DNA of 64,000 nt from NORP233 sp050186825 (GCA_050186825.1 JBFWYD010000042.1:1-64000); one strand, 5' to 3'; counted from the first letter of the stretch, positions 9,992-18,767 are shown. Numbers and translations are program-made. The notes: generated by a model not told the origin, from the letters alone.

Positions 9992-11968
9992 ATGAGCCTT
10001 CGCCCTGCGTCCCTCCTCCTCGTCCTCGCGGCCCTGGTGGCCCCCGCCCAGGCCCAGGCCGTCCGCGACCTCGCCTCCCGCTGCGAGCGGGCGCTGGTGG
10101 CGGTCGATCACTCGATCTCGCCCATGGGCCGCTTCAACGAGGGGGAGAACCCCCTCGACGCCCAGGCCCGGAGCTCGGGCTTCCTGGTCGGCGACGGCTA
10201 CGTGGTCACGCACCTGCGCTTCGTGGCCGGCCACAGCCGGCTACGCCTCTACCTGGCGGGTGGGGTCAAGGCCTGGGCCAAGCTGGCCGGTCAGGACCCG
10301 CTCAACCGCGTGGCCGTACTTCGGCTCGAGGACCCCGCGGGCGTGGCGCGCCGGATGGGCGGCACGCTCCCGAGCCTGGAGTGGGGCAGCTCGCGCGAGC
10401 TGCGCCCCGGCCAGACCGTGTTCACGGTCGGCAACGTGTTCGACAGCCTGCGCCTCGACGGCGCGCCCTCCTTCTCGCAGGGCGTGGTCACGATGGTCGG
10501 CCGCTCGCACACCGGCGCCTATCAGGGCGTCCTGATCGAGACCGACGCCTCGGTCAACCCGGGCTCCTTCGGCGGGCCGCTGCTCGATCGCCAGGGCAGG
10601 GTCGTGGGCGTGCTCACGCGCAACGTCTCGCCCCGGCGCTGGCTGGGCGCGGCGGTGCCGGCCGACCAGGTCCGGCTCGGCGTGTCGCGCCTGATCGCGG
10701 GCAAGCGGATCGTGCGCGGCCGGCTCGGGCTGGCGCTCAAGTCCACCGGCGGCGAGGCGGCCAAGAGCGGCCTCGAGGTCACGCGCGTCCAGGCCGACTC
10801 GGGCGCGGCCCAGGCCGGGATCCAGGTCGGCGACCGGCTGGTCGACGTGGCCGGCGCCCGCGTCTACGACACCCACGACGTGGCCCGCGAGCTCGAGGCC
10901 CTCAGCCCCGGGAGCGCGGTCGAGGTGAAGGTGGTCCGCGGCGGCAAGCCGACGGTCGTGCGCGTGGTCCTGAGCGAGGGCGAGGAGCTGAGCGTCGCCC
11001 AGCGGCCGGAGCCGCAGCCCGAGGAGCAGCCGGAGCGGCCGGAGCGGCCCCAGCAGCCCGAGCAGCCCCAGCCCGGTGAGCGCGTCAGCCTCGGCGTGCG
11101 CGTCCAGGCGCCCGAGAGCGGCCCCGGCCTGGTCGTGACCGAGGTCCGGCCCGGCAGCCCCGCCGCCGCGGGTGGCCTGCGCAACGGCGACGTGCTGGTC
11201 GCCGTGGGCCGGACCCGGATCAACGGCATGGACGACCTCTCGAGCGCCCTCTCCCAGTACCGCCCCGGGCAGCGCGCCCGCCTGATCGTGATCCGCGACC
11301 GGCGCGCGCACCTGGTCAACGTGGTCTTCAACCAGACCACGGCCGAGCAGCCGCAGCCCCAGCCCCAGCCGCAACCCCAGCCCCAGCCGAGCGAGCAGCG
11401 CGGCTACCTCGGCGTCTACCTCCACCCCGACGACCAGGGCAACGGCGCGCTGGTCGACGGCACCGTGGTCGGCTCGCCCGCCGACAAGGCCGGCCTGCGC
11501 TCGGGCGATCGGATCGTCGCGGTCGAGGGCGACAAGGTCGCCTCGAACGACGCGCTGATCTCGCTGCTCCAGCGGCGCAAGGTCGGCGAGACCCTGGCGT
11601 TCACGGTCGAGCGCGGCGGGACGAGCATCGGCCTGCGCGTGACCCTGGGCGAGAAGCCGGCCGCCCAGCCGCAGCCGCAGCCGCAGCCGCAGCCCCAGCC
11701 CAGCGGCGGCAAGCCCTACCTCGGCGTGTCCATCGTCGATGCTCAGGGCGGCGTGGCCGTGCGCGAGCTCGCGCCCGACAGCCCGCTCGCGCGCCTCGGC
11801 GTCAAGCCGGGCGACGTGATCGTGACCCTCGACGGGCGCCCCACCCCCAGCGTCGCCGCCTTCGCGGAGCTGTGGCGGGGCTACCGGACCGGGCAGCGCG
11901 CCGTGCTCGAGCTCGACCGCGACGGCTGGCGCAAGACCATCACCCTCGAGCTGTCGAGCCAGCGCTAG
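9992..11968 (+). CDS. Pseudo-HtrA: catalytically dead trypsin-fold protein with four PDZ domains
   Basis: The ATG at 9992 follows a GGAG at 9981 and gives a 658-residue product with signal peptide MSLRPASLLLVLAALVAPAQA. Residues 60-235 align with the HtrA protease fold, but all three triad positions are changed: the His of the TNxHVV motif is Arg76, the Asp of the DxxxDLAV motif is Arg106 (DPLNRVAVL), and the Ser of GNSGGP is Phe193 (NPGSFGGPL). Four PDZ domains follow at about 240-335, 360-445, 465-550 and 570-655, separated by Gln/Pro-rich linkers made of QP repeats. First gene of a four-gene operon (to 15372) that ends with an intact HtrA. The likely role is a periplasmic binding or adaptor protein in envelope protein quality control. 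The loss of the triad is directly visible; the adaptor role is inference. Confidence 0.85.
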   Translation: MSLRPASLLLVLAALVAPAQAQAVRDLASRCERALVAVDHSISPMGRFNEGENPLDAQARSSGFLVGDGYVVTHLRFVAGHSRLRLYLAGGVKAWAKLAGQDPLNRVAVLRLEDPAGVARRMGGTLPSLEWGSSRELRPGQTVFTVGNVFDSLRLDGAPSFSQGVVTMVGRSHTGAYQGVLIETDASVNPGSFGGPLLDRQGRVVGVLTRNVSPRRWLGAAVPADQVRLGVSRLIAGKRIVRGRLGLALKSTGGEAAKSGLEVTRVQADSGAAQAGIQVGDRLVDVAGARVYDTHDVARELEALSPGSAVEVKVVRGGKPTVVRVVLSEGEELSVAQRPEPQPEEQPERPERPQQPEQPQPGERVSLGVRVQAPESGPGLVVTEVRPGSPAAAGGLRNGDVLVAVGRTRINGMDDLSSALSQYRPGQRARLIVIRDRRAHLVNVVFNQTTAEQPQPQPQPQPQPQPSEQRGYLGVYLHPDDQGNGALVDGTVVGSPADKAGLRSGDRIVAVEGDKVASNDALISLLQRRKVGETLAFTVERGGTSIGLRVTLGEKPAAQPQPQPQPQPQPSGGKPYLGVSIVDAQGGVAVRELAPDSPLARLGVKPGDVIVTLDGRPTPSVAAFAELWRGYRTGQRAVLELDRDGWRKTITLELSSQR

Positions 11969-12012
11969 GCCGACGGAACCCTCACACGACCCTTCCCCAA
12001 CAGGAGCAAGCG

Positions 12013-13020
12013 ATGACGCTCGCACGTCTGACGCTCGCCGCGGCGGCGATCCTCTTCCTCAGTAACCCCTCCTTCGCGGACCCCGGCTACCTCGGCGTCT
12101 ACCTGACCGACGAGAGCGAGAGCACTCAGGGCGCGGTGATCGAGGACGTGGCCCCCGGCTCGCCGGCGGCCAAGGCCGGCGTCCGCCGCGGCGACGTGGT
12201 GGTCACGGTCGACGGCCAGGAGATCAAGAGCTCGAGCCAGCTCATCCCCGTGCTGACCGGCAGCCAGCCGCACCAGAAGCTGGCGCTCGTGATCCTGCGC
12301 GACGGCTGGCGCAAGGCCGTGGACGTGACCCTGGGCGACCTCCCGCGCGAGGCCCGCGCCGAGCGCCGGGCGCCCGCGGCCAAGCCCGAGCCCGCCCCGC
12401 TGCCGCCCGCCAAGGAGCGCGGCTTCCTCGGCGTCTACCTGCGCCAGGGCGACGGCGGTGAGGCGGTGGTCGAGGGGGTCCTGCCCGACTCGCCCGCGGC
12501 CAAGGCCGGGCTGCGCAGCGGCGACCGCGTGGTCGCGGTCAACGGCAAGGTCGTGACCGACCCGGCCGCGATGATCGTCCACGTCGGCCAGGCCGGCCCC
12601 GGCGACACGGTCGAGATCAAGGTCGCGCGCGAGGGCCGCGAGCTGACCCTCAAGGCGCTGCTCACCCGCCGCCCCGGCGAGGACAACCTGCCCCCCGTCC
12701 CGCCCGCGCAGCCCTCGGCGCCCGCCCCGGCCGCGCCCCAGCCTGCCGACGGCAAGAAGCCCTTCATCGGCGTGGCCCTCGAGGACGCCGGCGGCGCCGG
12801 GCCGCTCAAGGTCGATGACGTGCGCGCCAACGGCCCCGCGGACCGCTTCGGCGTGCGCAAGGGCGACGTGATCGTCGCGGTCGACAAGCAGCCGACCAAG
12901 TCGATCGAGGACTTCGTCAAGGCGATGCAGGGCAAGGCCGCCGGCCAGAAGGTCGTGTTCCGCGTCGAGCGCGACGGCTGGCAGCACGACGTGCCCGTGG
13001 TCCTGGGCGCGGGCGAGTAG
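12013..13020 (+). CDS. Exported triple-PDZ protein without protease domain
   Basis: The ATG at 12013 has AGGAG at 12002-12006 and a signal peptide (MTLARLTLAAAAILFLSNPSFA). The 335-residue product consists of three PDZ domains at about 23-110, 135-222 and 250-334. Each starts with a YLGVYL- or FIGVAL-like carboxylate-binding loop and contains a GD(V/R)VVxV(D/N)G strand-turn. Pro-rich linkers separate them. No protease or other catalytic domain is present. It lies 44 bases after the tetra-PDZ pseudo-HtrA and 26 bases before the next pseudo-HtrA, all in the same direction. PDZ domains of this type bind C-termini or exposed hydrophobic segments of unfolded envelope proteins, so it may hold substrates or scaffold the neighbouring HtrA proteins. 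Domain content is clear; function is inferred from the operon. Confidence 0.85.
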   Translation: MTLARLTLAAAAILFLSNPSFADPGYLGVYLTDESESTQGAVIEDVAPGSPAAKAGVRRGDVVVTVDGQEIKSSSQLIPVLTGSQPHQKLALVILRDGWRKAVDVTLGDLPREARAERRAPAAKPEPAPLPPAKERGFLGVYLRQGDGGEAVVEGVLPDSPAAKAGLRSGDRVVAVNGKVVTDPAAMIVHVGQAGPGDTVEIKVAREGRELTLKALLTRRPGEDNLPPVPPAQPSAPAPAAPQPADGKKPFIGVALEDAGGAGPLKVDDVRANGPADRFGVRKGDVIVAVDKQPTKSIEDFVKAMQGKAAGQKVVFRVERDGWQHDVPVVLGAGE

Positions 13021-13046
13021 CCCGGACCGAGCGAGGAGGAACCCCC

Positions 13047-14105
13047 ATGAAGCGCACCAGCTTCCCCTGCCTGGCGCTGGTCCTGTCGGCCGCCCTGGCG
13101 GCCCAGGCCGCCGAGGGCCCCACCGAGGACACGAGCGAGTCCCTGGCCGCGCTCGACCGCGTGCTCGCCGCCGCGGCCGAGCGGGCCGAGGCCTCGGTGG
13201 TCCAGGTCAAGGTCGAGCGGAACGACTACGGTCCGACCCAGCTCTCGCGCGCCGAGCGGGCCGCGCTCGGGCTCCAGGGCTACGTGCCGCCGAACTACTT
13301 CTCGCGGCCAGAGGGCCCCGTGACGGGCGTGGTGATCGCGCCCGGGCTCGTGGCGACCTCGATGTGGAACGTCGAGGGCGAGGGCGCGGTGAGCGTGATC
13401 GGGCCCGACGGGACCCGCTACGCCGCCGAGCGCGCGGGGCGCGACGAGGCCCTGCGGGTGGCCGTGCTCCGGGTCAAGGACCAGGGCGCGCTGCGGCCGA
13501 TCGCGCAGGCCGACGCGGCGGTGGCCACCGGGCGGACCCTGCTCCTCGTCGGGCGCAGCGCCAACAACCGCGCGACCGTGACCGCCGGGATCGTGTCCGG
13601 GCTCAAGCGCGAGCGCGGCGCGGCCTTCACCCACTCCTGCCGGACGAGCTTCGGCAACGTGGGCGGGGCGCTGATCGACATGGAGGGCCGGCTGGTGGGC
13701 GTCGCCGTGCGGCACACCAACCGCGCCTCGCAGGGCCAGGCCTCGGGCGTCGGCTTCGGGGCCGAGGTCAAGCGGCTGGCGCCCAACCTCGAAGCGCTGG
13801 CCCAGGGCAAGGTGATCCCAGCCCCGCCGCGGGCCTTCCTGGGGATCGGCCTCGACCAGGCCTACACCGGCGAGGGCGTGCGCGTGGGGCGCGTGATCGA
13901 GAACACCGCCGCGGCCACGGCCGGGGTCAAGTCCGGCGACGTGATCACGGTCTTCAACAGCGTGAAGATCGAGCACTTCAACCAGCTCGTCGAGGAGATC
14001 CTCAAGCTCGCCGTCGGCGCCGAGATCGTGGTCACGGTCAAGCGCGGCGCCGAGGAGCTGGACTTCAAGGTCAAGCTCGGGGCGCGCCCCGAGGATCAGC
14101 GCTAG
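13047..14105 (+). CDS. Pseudo-HtrA with one PDZ domain, triad lost
   Basis: The ATG at 13047 follows GAGGAGGA. The 352-residue product has a signal peptide (about residues 1-22), a trypsin-fold domain (45-255) and one C-terminal PDZ (260-350). The triad is replaced throughout: Trp107 for His (VATSMWNVE), Arg137 for Asp (ALRVAVLRV) and Val205 for Ser (FGNVGGALID). The Asp-to-Arg change is the same as in the pseudo-HtrA at 9992-11968 and sits in the same RVAVLR context, so the two probably share a dead ancestor or a common constraint. The rest of the fold is well preserved, including GVVIAPG and the strand after the Ser loop (LVGVAVRHTN). This argues for a maintained non-catalytic role rather than decay. 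It lies 10 bases before the intact HtrA gene. Confidence 0.84.
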   Translation: MKRTSFPCLALVLSAALAAQAAEGPTEDTSESLAALDRVLAAAAERAEASVVQVKVERNDYGPTQLSRAERAALGLQGYVPPNYFSRPEGPVTGVVIAPGLVATSMWNVEGEGAVSVIGPDGTRYAAERAGRDEALRVAVLRVKDQGALRPIAQADAAVATGRTLLLVGRSANNRATVTAGIVSGLKRERGAAFTHSCRTSFGNVGGALIDMEGRLVGVAVRHTNRASQGQASGVGFGAEVKRLAPNLEALAQGKVIPAPPRAFLGIGLDQAYTGEGVRVGRVIENTAAATAGVKSGDVITVFNSVKIEHFNQLVEEILKLAVGAEIVVTVKRGAEELDFKVKLGARPEDQR

Positions 14106-14115
14106 GAGCCGCGCC

Positions 14116-15372
14116 ATGAACCGCACCCTGAGCATCTCGCTGCTCCTGCTGGCCCTGGCCGGCCCCGCCCTGGCGCAGGACCAGGACCTCTCGCGCGACC
14201 TGGCCGTGGCCAAGGCGCGCGAGGAGGCGCGGATGGCCATGATCGAGAAGGTCAGCCGCTGCTTCGTCGCGATCGGCGGCGGGTCGGGGATCATCATCTC
14301 GCCCGAGGGCGAGATCCTGACCAACCACCACGTGGCGGGCTCGCGCCCGGTGGGCTCGATCTGGTTCGTGGTCCGCCCCGGCGGCAAGTTCCAGAAGGCA
14401 AAGCTGATCGCCACCGACCCGCGCGGCGACATCACCCTGCTCAAGCTCGAGGAGCCCGGCCCCTACCCCTACGTGGAGATGGCCGACAGCGACGCGATCG
14501 TGGTCGGACAGGCGGTGATCGCGCTCGGCAACCCCTTCGGCTTCTCGAAGGACGGCTCGCCCAACGTGACCACCGGGCTGATCAGCGCCGTGCACCGCTA
14601 CCAGGGCGGCTACAGCGACGCGATCCAGACCGACACCGCGATCAACCCCGGCAATTCGGGCGGCCCGCTGCTCGACTTCCAGGGCCGGCTGCTGGGGATC
14701 AACGGGCGGATCGCGGTCCGCTTCGGCACGCGCGCCAACACGGGCGTGGGCTACGCGATCCCGAGCAACCAGATCAAGTCCTTCCTCCCCTTCTTCCGCA
14801 AGGGCGGGGTCGTGGGCCACGGCGTGATCCGCGGGCTGCGGCTCGAGGAGACCGACCAGGGCGGCGACGGCGCCCAGGTGCGCGGCGTGCGTTCGGGCAC
14901 CCCGGCCGAGCGCGCGGGCCTGCAGCCCGGCGACAGGATCGTGGCCGCGGGCGGCCGCGCGGTGAGCAGCCCGCGCCGCTTCGAGGGGATCGTCGGCACC
15001 TACCCCTCGGGCGAGACGATCCAGGTCAAGGTCGTGCGCGGCGGCCGCGAGCTGAGCGTGGACCTCTACCTCGAGGCCCGCGACGGCGAGGCCACCGCGG
15101 CCAAGTCGGCCTACCTCGGCGTCCGCCTCTCCTCGCACGAGGGCGGCGGGGCCGAGGTCGAGGAGGTCGTGGCCGGCTCGCCCGCCGCGCGCAGCGGCCT
15201 CCAGACCGGCGACGTGGTCAAGGAGCTCGACGGCGCCAAGATCAAGGACGTGGCCCAGATGATCGAGCTGCTCGGCAAGTGCCAGGCGGGACAGACGATC
15301 ACGCTCGGCATCGAGCGCAACGGCGAGGTCCAGCAGCTGAAGGTCCAGCTCGGGGAGCGCCAGGGGCGCTAG
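14116..15372 (+). CDS. HtrA/Deg-family serine protease, two PDZ domains, intact triad
   Basis: The ATG at 14116 has AGGAG 9 bases upstream and a signal peptide (MNRTLSISLLLLALAGPALA). The 418-residue product has a complete trypsin-type triad: His72 in ILTNHHVAG, Asp105 in DPRGDITLL and Ser181 in NPGNSGGPL. PDZ1 lies at about 235-325 and PDZ2 at about 335-415. This is the standard DegP/DegQ arrangement: a periplasmic ATP-independent protease/chaperone that trims misfolded envelope proteins, with PDZ domains recognising substrates and controlling oligomer assembly. It is the last gene of the PDZ operon and the only member likely to cut proteins. The operon ends 29 bases later at a strong hairpin (15401-15434). 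The three partners may form mixed assemblies with it. Confidence 0.93.
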   Translation: MNRTLSISLLLLALAGPALAQDQDLSRDLAVAKAREEARMAMIEKVSRCFVAIGGGSGIIISPEGEILTNHHVAGSRPVGSIWFVVRPGGKFQKAKLIATDPRGDITLLKLEEPGPYPYVEMADSDAIVVGQAVIALGNPFGFSKDGSPNVTTGLISAVHRYQGGYSDAIQTDTAINPGNSGGPLLDFQGRLLGINGRIAVRFGTRANTGVGYAIPSNQIKSFLPFFRKGGVVGHGVIRGLRLEETDQGGDGAQVRGVRSGTPAERAGLQPGDRIVAAGGRAVSSPRRFEGIVGTYPSGETIQVKVVRGGRELSVDLYLEARDGEATAAKSAYLGVRLSSHEGGGAEVEEVVAGSPAARSGLQTGDVVKELDGAKIKDVAQMIELLGKCQAGQTITLGIERNGEVQQLKVQLGERQGR

Positions 15373-15400
15373 GCTCGCCGCGGATCGCGCGAGCGCCGCC

Positions 15401-15434
15401 GAGGGCGCCGGGGGAAGACTCCCTCGGCGCCCTC
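15401..15434 (+). terminator. Hairpin after the HtrA operon
   Basis: Arms 15401-15415 and 15420-15434 pair over 15 bp with a single G-T wobble around a 4-base loop. It starts 29 bases after the htrA stop codon. The T-tract is weak, as usual in very GC-rich genomes. A second small perfect hairpin (7-bp stem) follows at 15438-15454. Confidence 0.65.
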
Positions 15435-15436
15435 TG

Positions 15437-16179
15437 CGTTTCGCCGCGCGAAACCCGATCTGGATGGAGCGAGCGTCGTGGACTCGGATTCGAGGCGACT
15501 CTGGCCTCGGAGTCTCGCCTGCCGTGCCTCTGCGATCTCTGCGCTGATCTCCAACCCTCTCGCAGTCCCTGACGACTCGCACTCGGATTGCGACTCCGTC
15601 GACCGACGAGGCGTCCTCGCGAACCGAGGTCGCGAGGGCCAGCGAAGGCTGGTGAGCTCGCGCAGAGATCGCAGAGGCGCGCAGAGATCGCAGAGGCACG
15701 CAGAGGGCACCCGGCGGGCGAGGGCGCGACTTCGAGTCCAAGGCGAACCGTCCCTGCTTCGGATTCGTGAGCTGCGGATTCGGATTCGTGAGCTGCGGAT
15801 TCGGATTCGGACTCGGACTCGGTCTCGGGCTCGGACACCCCGGCCCTTCGCGTTCCTCCGCGTCTTTCCCGGCCTCACTCCACCGGGGGCCCCTTCGCGT
15901 TCTCCGCGTCTTTCCCGGCCTCACTCCACCGCACGAGGGCGGGAAAGGAACGAAGACCGCGAAGGTCGCGGTCGACTTCGAGGGCGGGAAAGGCACGAAG
16001 AACGCGAAGGTCGGGTCGTGCGTGGCCTCGGTCGAGAGAGGCGGACTCGGTCTCGGCCCCGGCCCCGGCCTCGAGCCTCGAGCCTCGATCTCGGTCTCGG
16101 CCTCGGCTTCGGTCTCGGACTCGGACTCGGCTTCGGTCTCGGACTCGGACTCGGCTTCGGCTTCTGGCTCGGTCTCGAC
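15437..16179. repeat. Intergenic repeat mosaic A (inverted 22-mers, 42-bp direct repeats, TCGGNN arrays)
   Basis: A non-coding spacer of over 700 bases between two convergent genes. It contains a perfect 22-nt inverted repeat (15523-15544 and 15679-15700) built from CGCAGAG units. It also holds a near-duplicate pair of about 42-bp units around 15844-15930 and their inverted relatives at 15935-16008, and long stretches of degenerate TCGGNN hexamers (15770-15835, 16040-16175). The segment 15679-15739 recurs inverted at 24620-24681 with only about two differences. No open frame in it has normal codon use for this genome. Confidence 0.75.
15523..15700. repeat. Perfect 22-nt inverted repeat with 134-nt spacer
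   Basis: The left arm 15523-15544 is the exact reverse complement of 15679-15700; a further degenerate copy of the right arm lies just before it (15659-15680). The spacer includes a smaller stem around 15612-15638 (CCTCGCG with CGCGAGG). The arms could form a large hairpin or cruciform. The CGCAGAG-type period resembles intergenic repeats that, from memory, are common in cyanobacteria and other phyla. Confidence 0.7.
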
Positions 16180-17493
16180 TCACACCGATCCCGCTTGCTC
16201 CCCCCTGCGCATCCGCCGCGCGACCTCGCTCCACACCAGCCCCACGGCGATCAGTGCGCCGCCCGCGGCCCAGATCGGGCGCTCGACGCAGGGGGCCAGG
16301 CCCAGGCAGCCCACGAGCCCCAGCGCCGCGGTCCAGCGCGGGAACAGGCGCAGCTCGGCCGGGAGCCGGAGGGCGGCCAGGTTGGTGATCCCGTAGTAGA
16401 CGAGCACGGTGAAGGCGCTGAAGGACCAGGCGGTCTTCACGCTCCCGATCAGGGTCAGGCCGCAGATCACGGCCCCCACCAGCACGATCGCAGGCGTCGG
16501 GCTCCCCGCATCGGAGACCCGCGCCAGGCCGCGCGGCAGGTCGGCCCGACGGCCCATGGCGAGGGCCACGCGCGAGAGGCCCAGCACCAGGTTCAGGATC
16601 ACGCCGACCATCGCGGTCACGGCGCCGAGGGTCAGGGCCAGGTCCAGGCCGGGGACGCCCAGGCGGCGCGCGGCGGCCGCGAGCGGGGCGCCGCCGCCGG
16701 AGCTGCGCGCGGCCTGGCCGAGCTCGGCGCCGCCGAGGGCGACGAGCGCGCTCGCGCCGACGGCCAGGTAGAGCAGGGTGCAGGCCACGAGCGCGCCCAC
16801 GACCGCGCGCGGGATCGTGCGCCGCGGCTCGCGCACCTCCTCGCCCAGGGTCGCGATGCGCCCGTAGCCGGTGAAGGCCACGAACATCAGGGCGGCGGCC
16901 TCGAGCAGCTCCGGCCCCGGGGCGCCCGCGGGCAGGACGGCGCCGGCGCCGCCGCGCAGCGCGGCGGCGAGCACCAGCGCGCCGAGGCTCGCGAGCGTGA
17001 GCGACACCACGACCGCGTTGACCCGGTTGCTGCGGCGGATCCCGCCCAGCACCACCCCGGTGACCGCCGCCGCGAGCGCGAGCGCGAGCGGCACCACGGC
17101 CCGCGGCTCGTCCACGCCGGCCAGCCGGAGCAGGTAGCCGGCGCAGCCGAGCGCGGCCGTGGCCGCAGACGCGCTCTTGGCCGCCAAGAACAGCCAGCCG
17201 GCCAGGAAGCCGAGCCGCGGCCCCAGGAGCCGATAGCCGTACTCGTAGGTGCCGCCGCTCACCGGGTAAGCCGCGGCGAGCTGCGCGCTCGAGAGCCCGT
17301 TCAGCGCCGCCACGGCGCCGGCCAGCAGGATCGCAGGCAGCACCCAGGCCCCGGCCACGCCGGCCGCGATGGCGAGGCTCACGAACACGCCCGTGCCGAG
17401 GATCGAGCCCAGCCCGAGCAGCACGGCCCCGCCGGCGCCGACCTCGCGGCGGAGCGCGCCGCCGTCCGGCGCGGGCGCGGGGGAGGCGGTCAC
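16180..17493 (-). CDS. APC-superfamily amino acid permease
   Basis: A 437-residue polytopic membrane protein with about 12 hydrophobic segments. It begins with the hallmark N-terminal region of amino acid/polyamine/organocation transporters: LGLGSILGTGVFVSLAIAAGVAGAW at about residues 27-51. A second conserved stretch, MFVAFTGYGRIATLGEEVREPRRTIPRA (residues 201-228), matches the helix-6 region and following loop. Such carriers move amino acids across the inner membrane using proton or substrate exchange. The substrate cannot be told from sequence. Its start lies 16 bases after the ispH stop on the same strand, so the two genes are probably co-transcribed from the ispH promoter. It converges on repeat mosaic A and the HtrA operon. 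Confidence 0.86.
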   Translation of the reverse strand: MTASPAPAPDGGALRREVGAGGAVLLGLGSILGTGVFVSLAIAAGVAGAWVLPAILLAGAVAALNGLSSAQLAAAYPVSGGTYEYGYRLLGPRLGFLAGWLFLAAKSASAATAALGCAGYLLRLAGVDEPRAVVPLALALAAAVTGVVLGGIRRSNRVNAVVVSLTLASLGALVLAAALRGGAGAVLPAGAPGPELLEAAALMFVAFTGYGRIATLGEEVREPRRTIPRAVVGALVACTLLYLAVGASALVALGGAELGQAARSSGGGAPLAAAARRLGVPGLDLALTLGAVTAMVGVILNLVLGLSRVALAMGRRADLPRGLARVSDAGSPTPAIVLVGAVICGLTLIGSVKTAWSFSAFTVLVYYGITNLAALRLPAELRLFPRWTAALGLVGCLGLAPCVERPIWAAGGALIAVGLVWSEVARRMRRGEQAGSV

Positions 17494-17509
17494 GCTCGTG
17501 GTCCCAGCC

Positions 17510-18754
17510 TCAGTCGGCGACGGGCAGGGGGACGGAGCGCCGCGGCAGCTCGAGGAAGTCGGCCGGGTCGATCCCGCGGACCGCGAGCACCCGCTCGATC
17601 ACCTCGCCCACCGTACGGTTGGGCGTCGAGGCCCCCGCGGTGACGCCCACGCACACCGGGCCGGCGGGCAGCCAGTCCCGCGCGACCACCGTCTGCTTGT
17701 GGTCGAGCGGCTGGTGGCGGATCTCGGCGGCCGACGCGATCTCCGCGGCCGAGTCGATGTGGTAGCTCGGGCAGAACTCCGCGCCGATCTCGACCAGGTG
17801 GCTGGTGTTCGACGAGTTGTAGCCGCCGACCACCAGGATCACGTCCAGGTCCCCGCTGCGCCCGAGCGCGAGGGCCGCGTCCTGGAGGTCCTGCGTCGCG
17901 CTGCAGATCGTGTCGAAGGAGCGGTAGCGCTCGGCGTGCTCGGCCTCGCCGTAGCGGGCGCGGATCGCCTCGCCGAGCATCTCCGCGATCTCGAGCGACT
18001 CGCTCGAGAGCATGGTGGTCTGGTTGGCGAGGCCGATGCGGCCCAGGTCCCGGTCGGGGTCGAAGCCCGGCGAGGCGGCGGCCTGGAAGCGGGCCTGGAA
18101 GGCGGCGCGGTCGAGGGCGCCGAGCGCGCGCGTGATGTAGTCGCAGGTCAGCTGCGCCTCGGCCCGGTCGCGCACGACCAGGTAGTGGCAGCCCTCCTCG
18201 ATCGCGCGCGAGGCGGTGGCGCGCGTCTCCTCGTGGGCGTACTTGCCGTGGATCACCGAGGTCCGGCGGTCCTGCACGTAGGCCTTCACCCGCCGCCACA
18301 CGTTCATCACGCTCCCGCAGGTCGTGTCCACGAGCACGCAGCCCTTGGCCTTGAGCGCGTCCATCTCGCCGGTCGTGACCCCGAAGGCGGGCAGGATCAC
18401 CACGTCCTCGCCGGTCACGTCGTCCAGGGCGTGGTCGCGGCCGAGGAAGCGCACGCCCAGCTCCACCAGGCGGCGGTTCACGTAGGGGTTATGGATGATC
18501 TCGTTGGTGATGTAGAGCGTCTTGTCCGGGAAGTGCTCGCGCGTCTCGTAGGCGAGGTCCACGGCGCGGTCGACCCCGTAGCAGAAGCCGAAGTCCTGGG
18601 CCAGACGGATCGTGACCTCGCCGAAGCTCATCCGGTGGCCGGCCTCGCGGAGGGCGTCGATGAGGTGGCTGTGGTAGTCGTCCTGGAGCAGGCCCTGGAT
18701 CTGCTTCTTGAGCCCGAAGCCCTTCTGGACGTAGCGCGGGTCGGTCTTGGACAT
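17510..18754 (-). CDS. ispH: 4-hydroxy-3-methylbut-2-enyl diphosphate reductase, plant/cyanobacterial type
   Basis: A 414-residue iron-sulfur enzyme that performs the last step of the MEP isoprenoid pathway, reducing HMBPP to IPP and DMAPP. The three cluster cysteines are visible: Cys58 in FGFCYGVDRAV, Cys146 in DTTCGSVMNVW and Cys284 in DTICSATQDLQDA. The TICxATQxxQDA form and the length (over 400 residues, against about 310 in Escherichia coli) place it with the plant/cyanobacterial branch. I chose the ATG at 18754 (MSKTDPRYVQ). A TAGACT box sits only 7 bases upstream, which predicts a leaderless message; an in-frame extension to 18892 would cross that promoter. The APC permease gene follows 16 bases later. 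Confidence 0.93.
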   Translation of the reverse strand: MSKTDPRYVQKGFGLKKQIQGLLQDDYHSHLIDALREAGHRMSFGEVTIRLAQDFGFCYGVDRAVDLAYETREHFPDKTLYITNEIIHNPYVNRRLVELGVRFLGRDHALDDVTGEDVVILPAFGVTTGEMDALKAKGCVLVDTTCGSVMNVWRRVKAYVQDRRTSVIHGKYAHEETRATASRAIEEGCHYLVVRDRAEAQLTCDYITRALGALDRAAFQARFQAAASPGFDPDRDLGRIGLANQTTMLSSESLEIAEMLGEAIRARYGEAEHAERYRSFDTICSATQDLQDAALALGRSGDLDVILVVGGYNSSNTSHLVEIGAEFCPSYHIDSAAEIASAAEIRHQPLDHKQTVVARDWLPAGPVCVGVTAGASTPNRTVGEVIERVLAVRGIDPADFLELPRRSVPLPVAD

Positions 18755-18761
18755 GGCGCGG

Positions 18762-18767
18762 AGTCTA
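18762..18767 (-). promoter_or_regulatory. -10 box (TAGACT) of ispH, leaderless geometry
   Basis: TAGACT reads on the minus strand and ends 7 bases before the ispH ATG. Transcription would start at or next to the A of the ATG. There is no SD motif in between. No clear -35 box is seen. Confidence 0.5.

Noticed and set aside
352..11079. Plus-strand open frame of 3575 codons running opposite the two subtilase genes and into the HtrA operon
   Set aside because: It is antisense to genes with clear catalytic motifs, has a low-complexity Arg/Ala/Gly composition and reads through two starts of real genes. Long antisense frames are expected at this GC content.
9992..11968. Functional DegP protease
   Set aside because: Arg, Arg and Phe occupy the His, Asp and Ser positions. 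Only the gene at 14116-15372 keeps the triad.
15725..15745. tRNA T-arm-like TTCGAGTCC
   Set aside because: No cloverleaf arms could be matched around it; it belongs to the repeat module shared with mosaic B.
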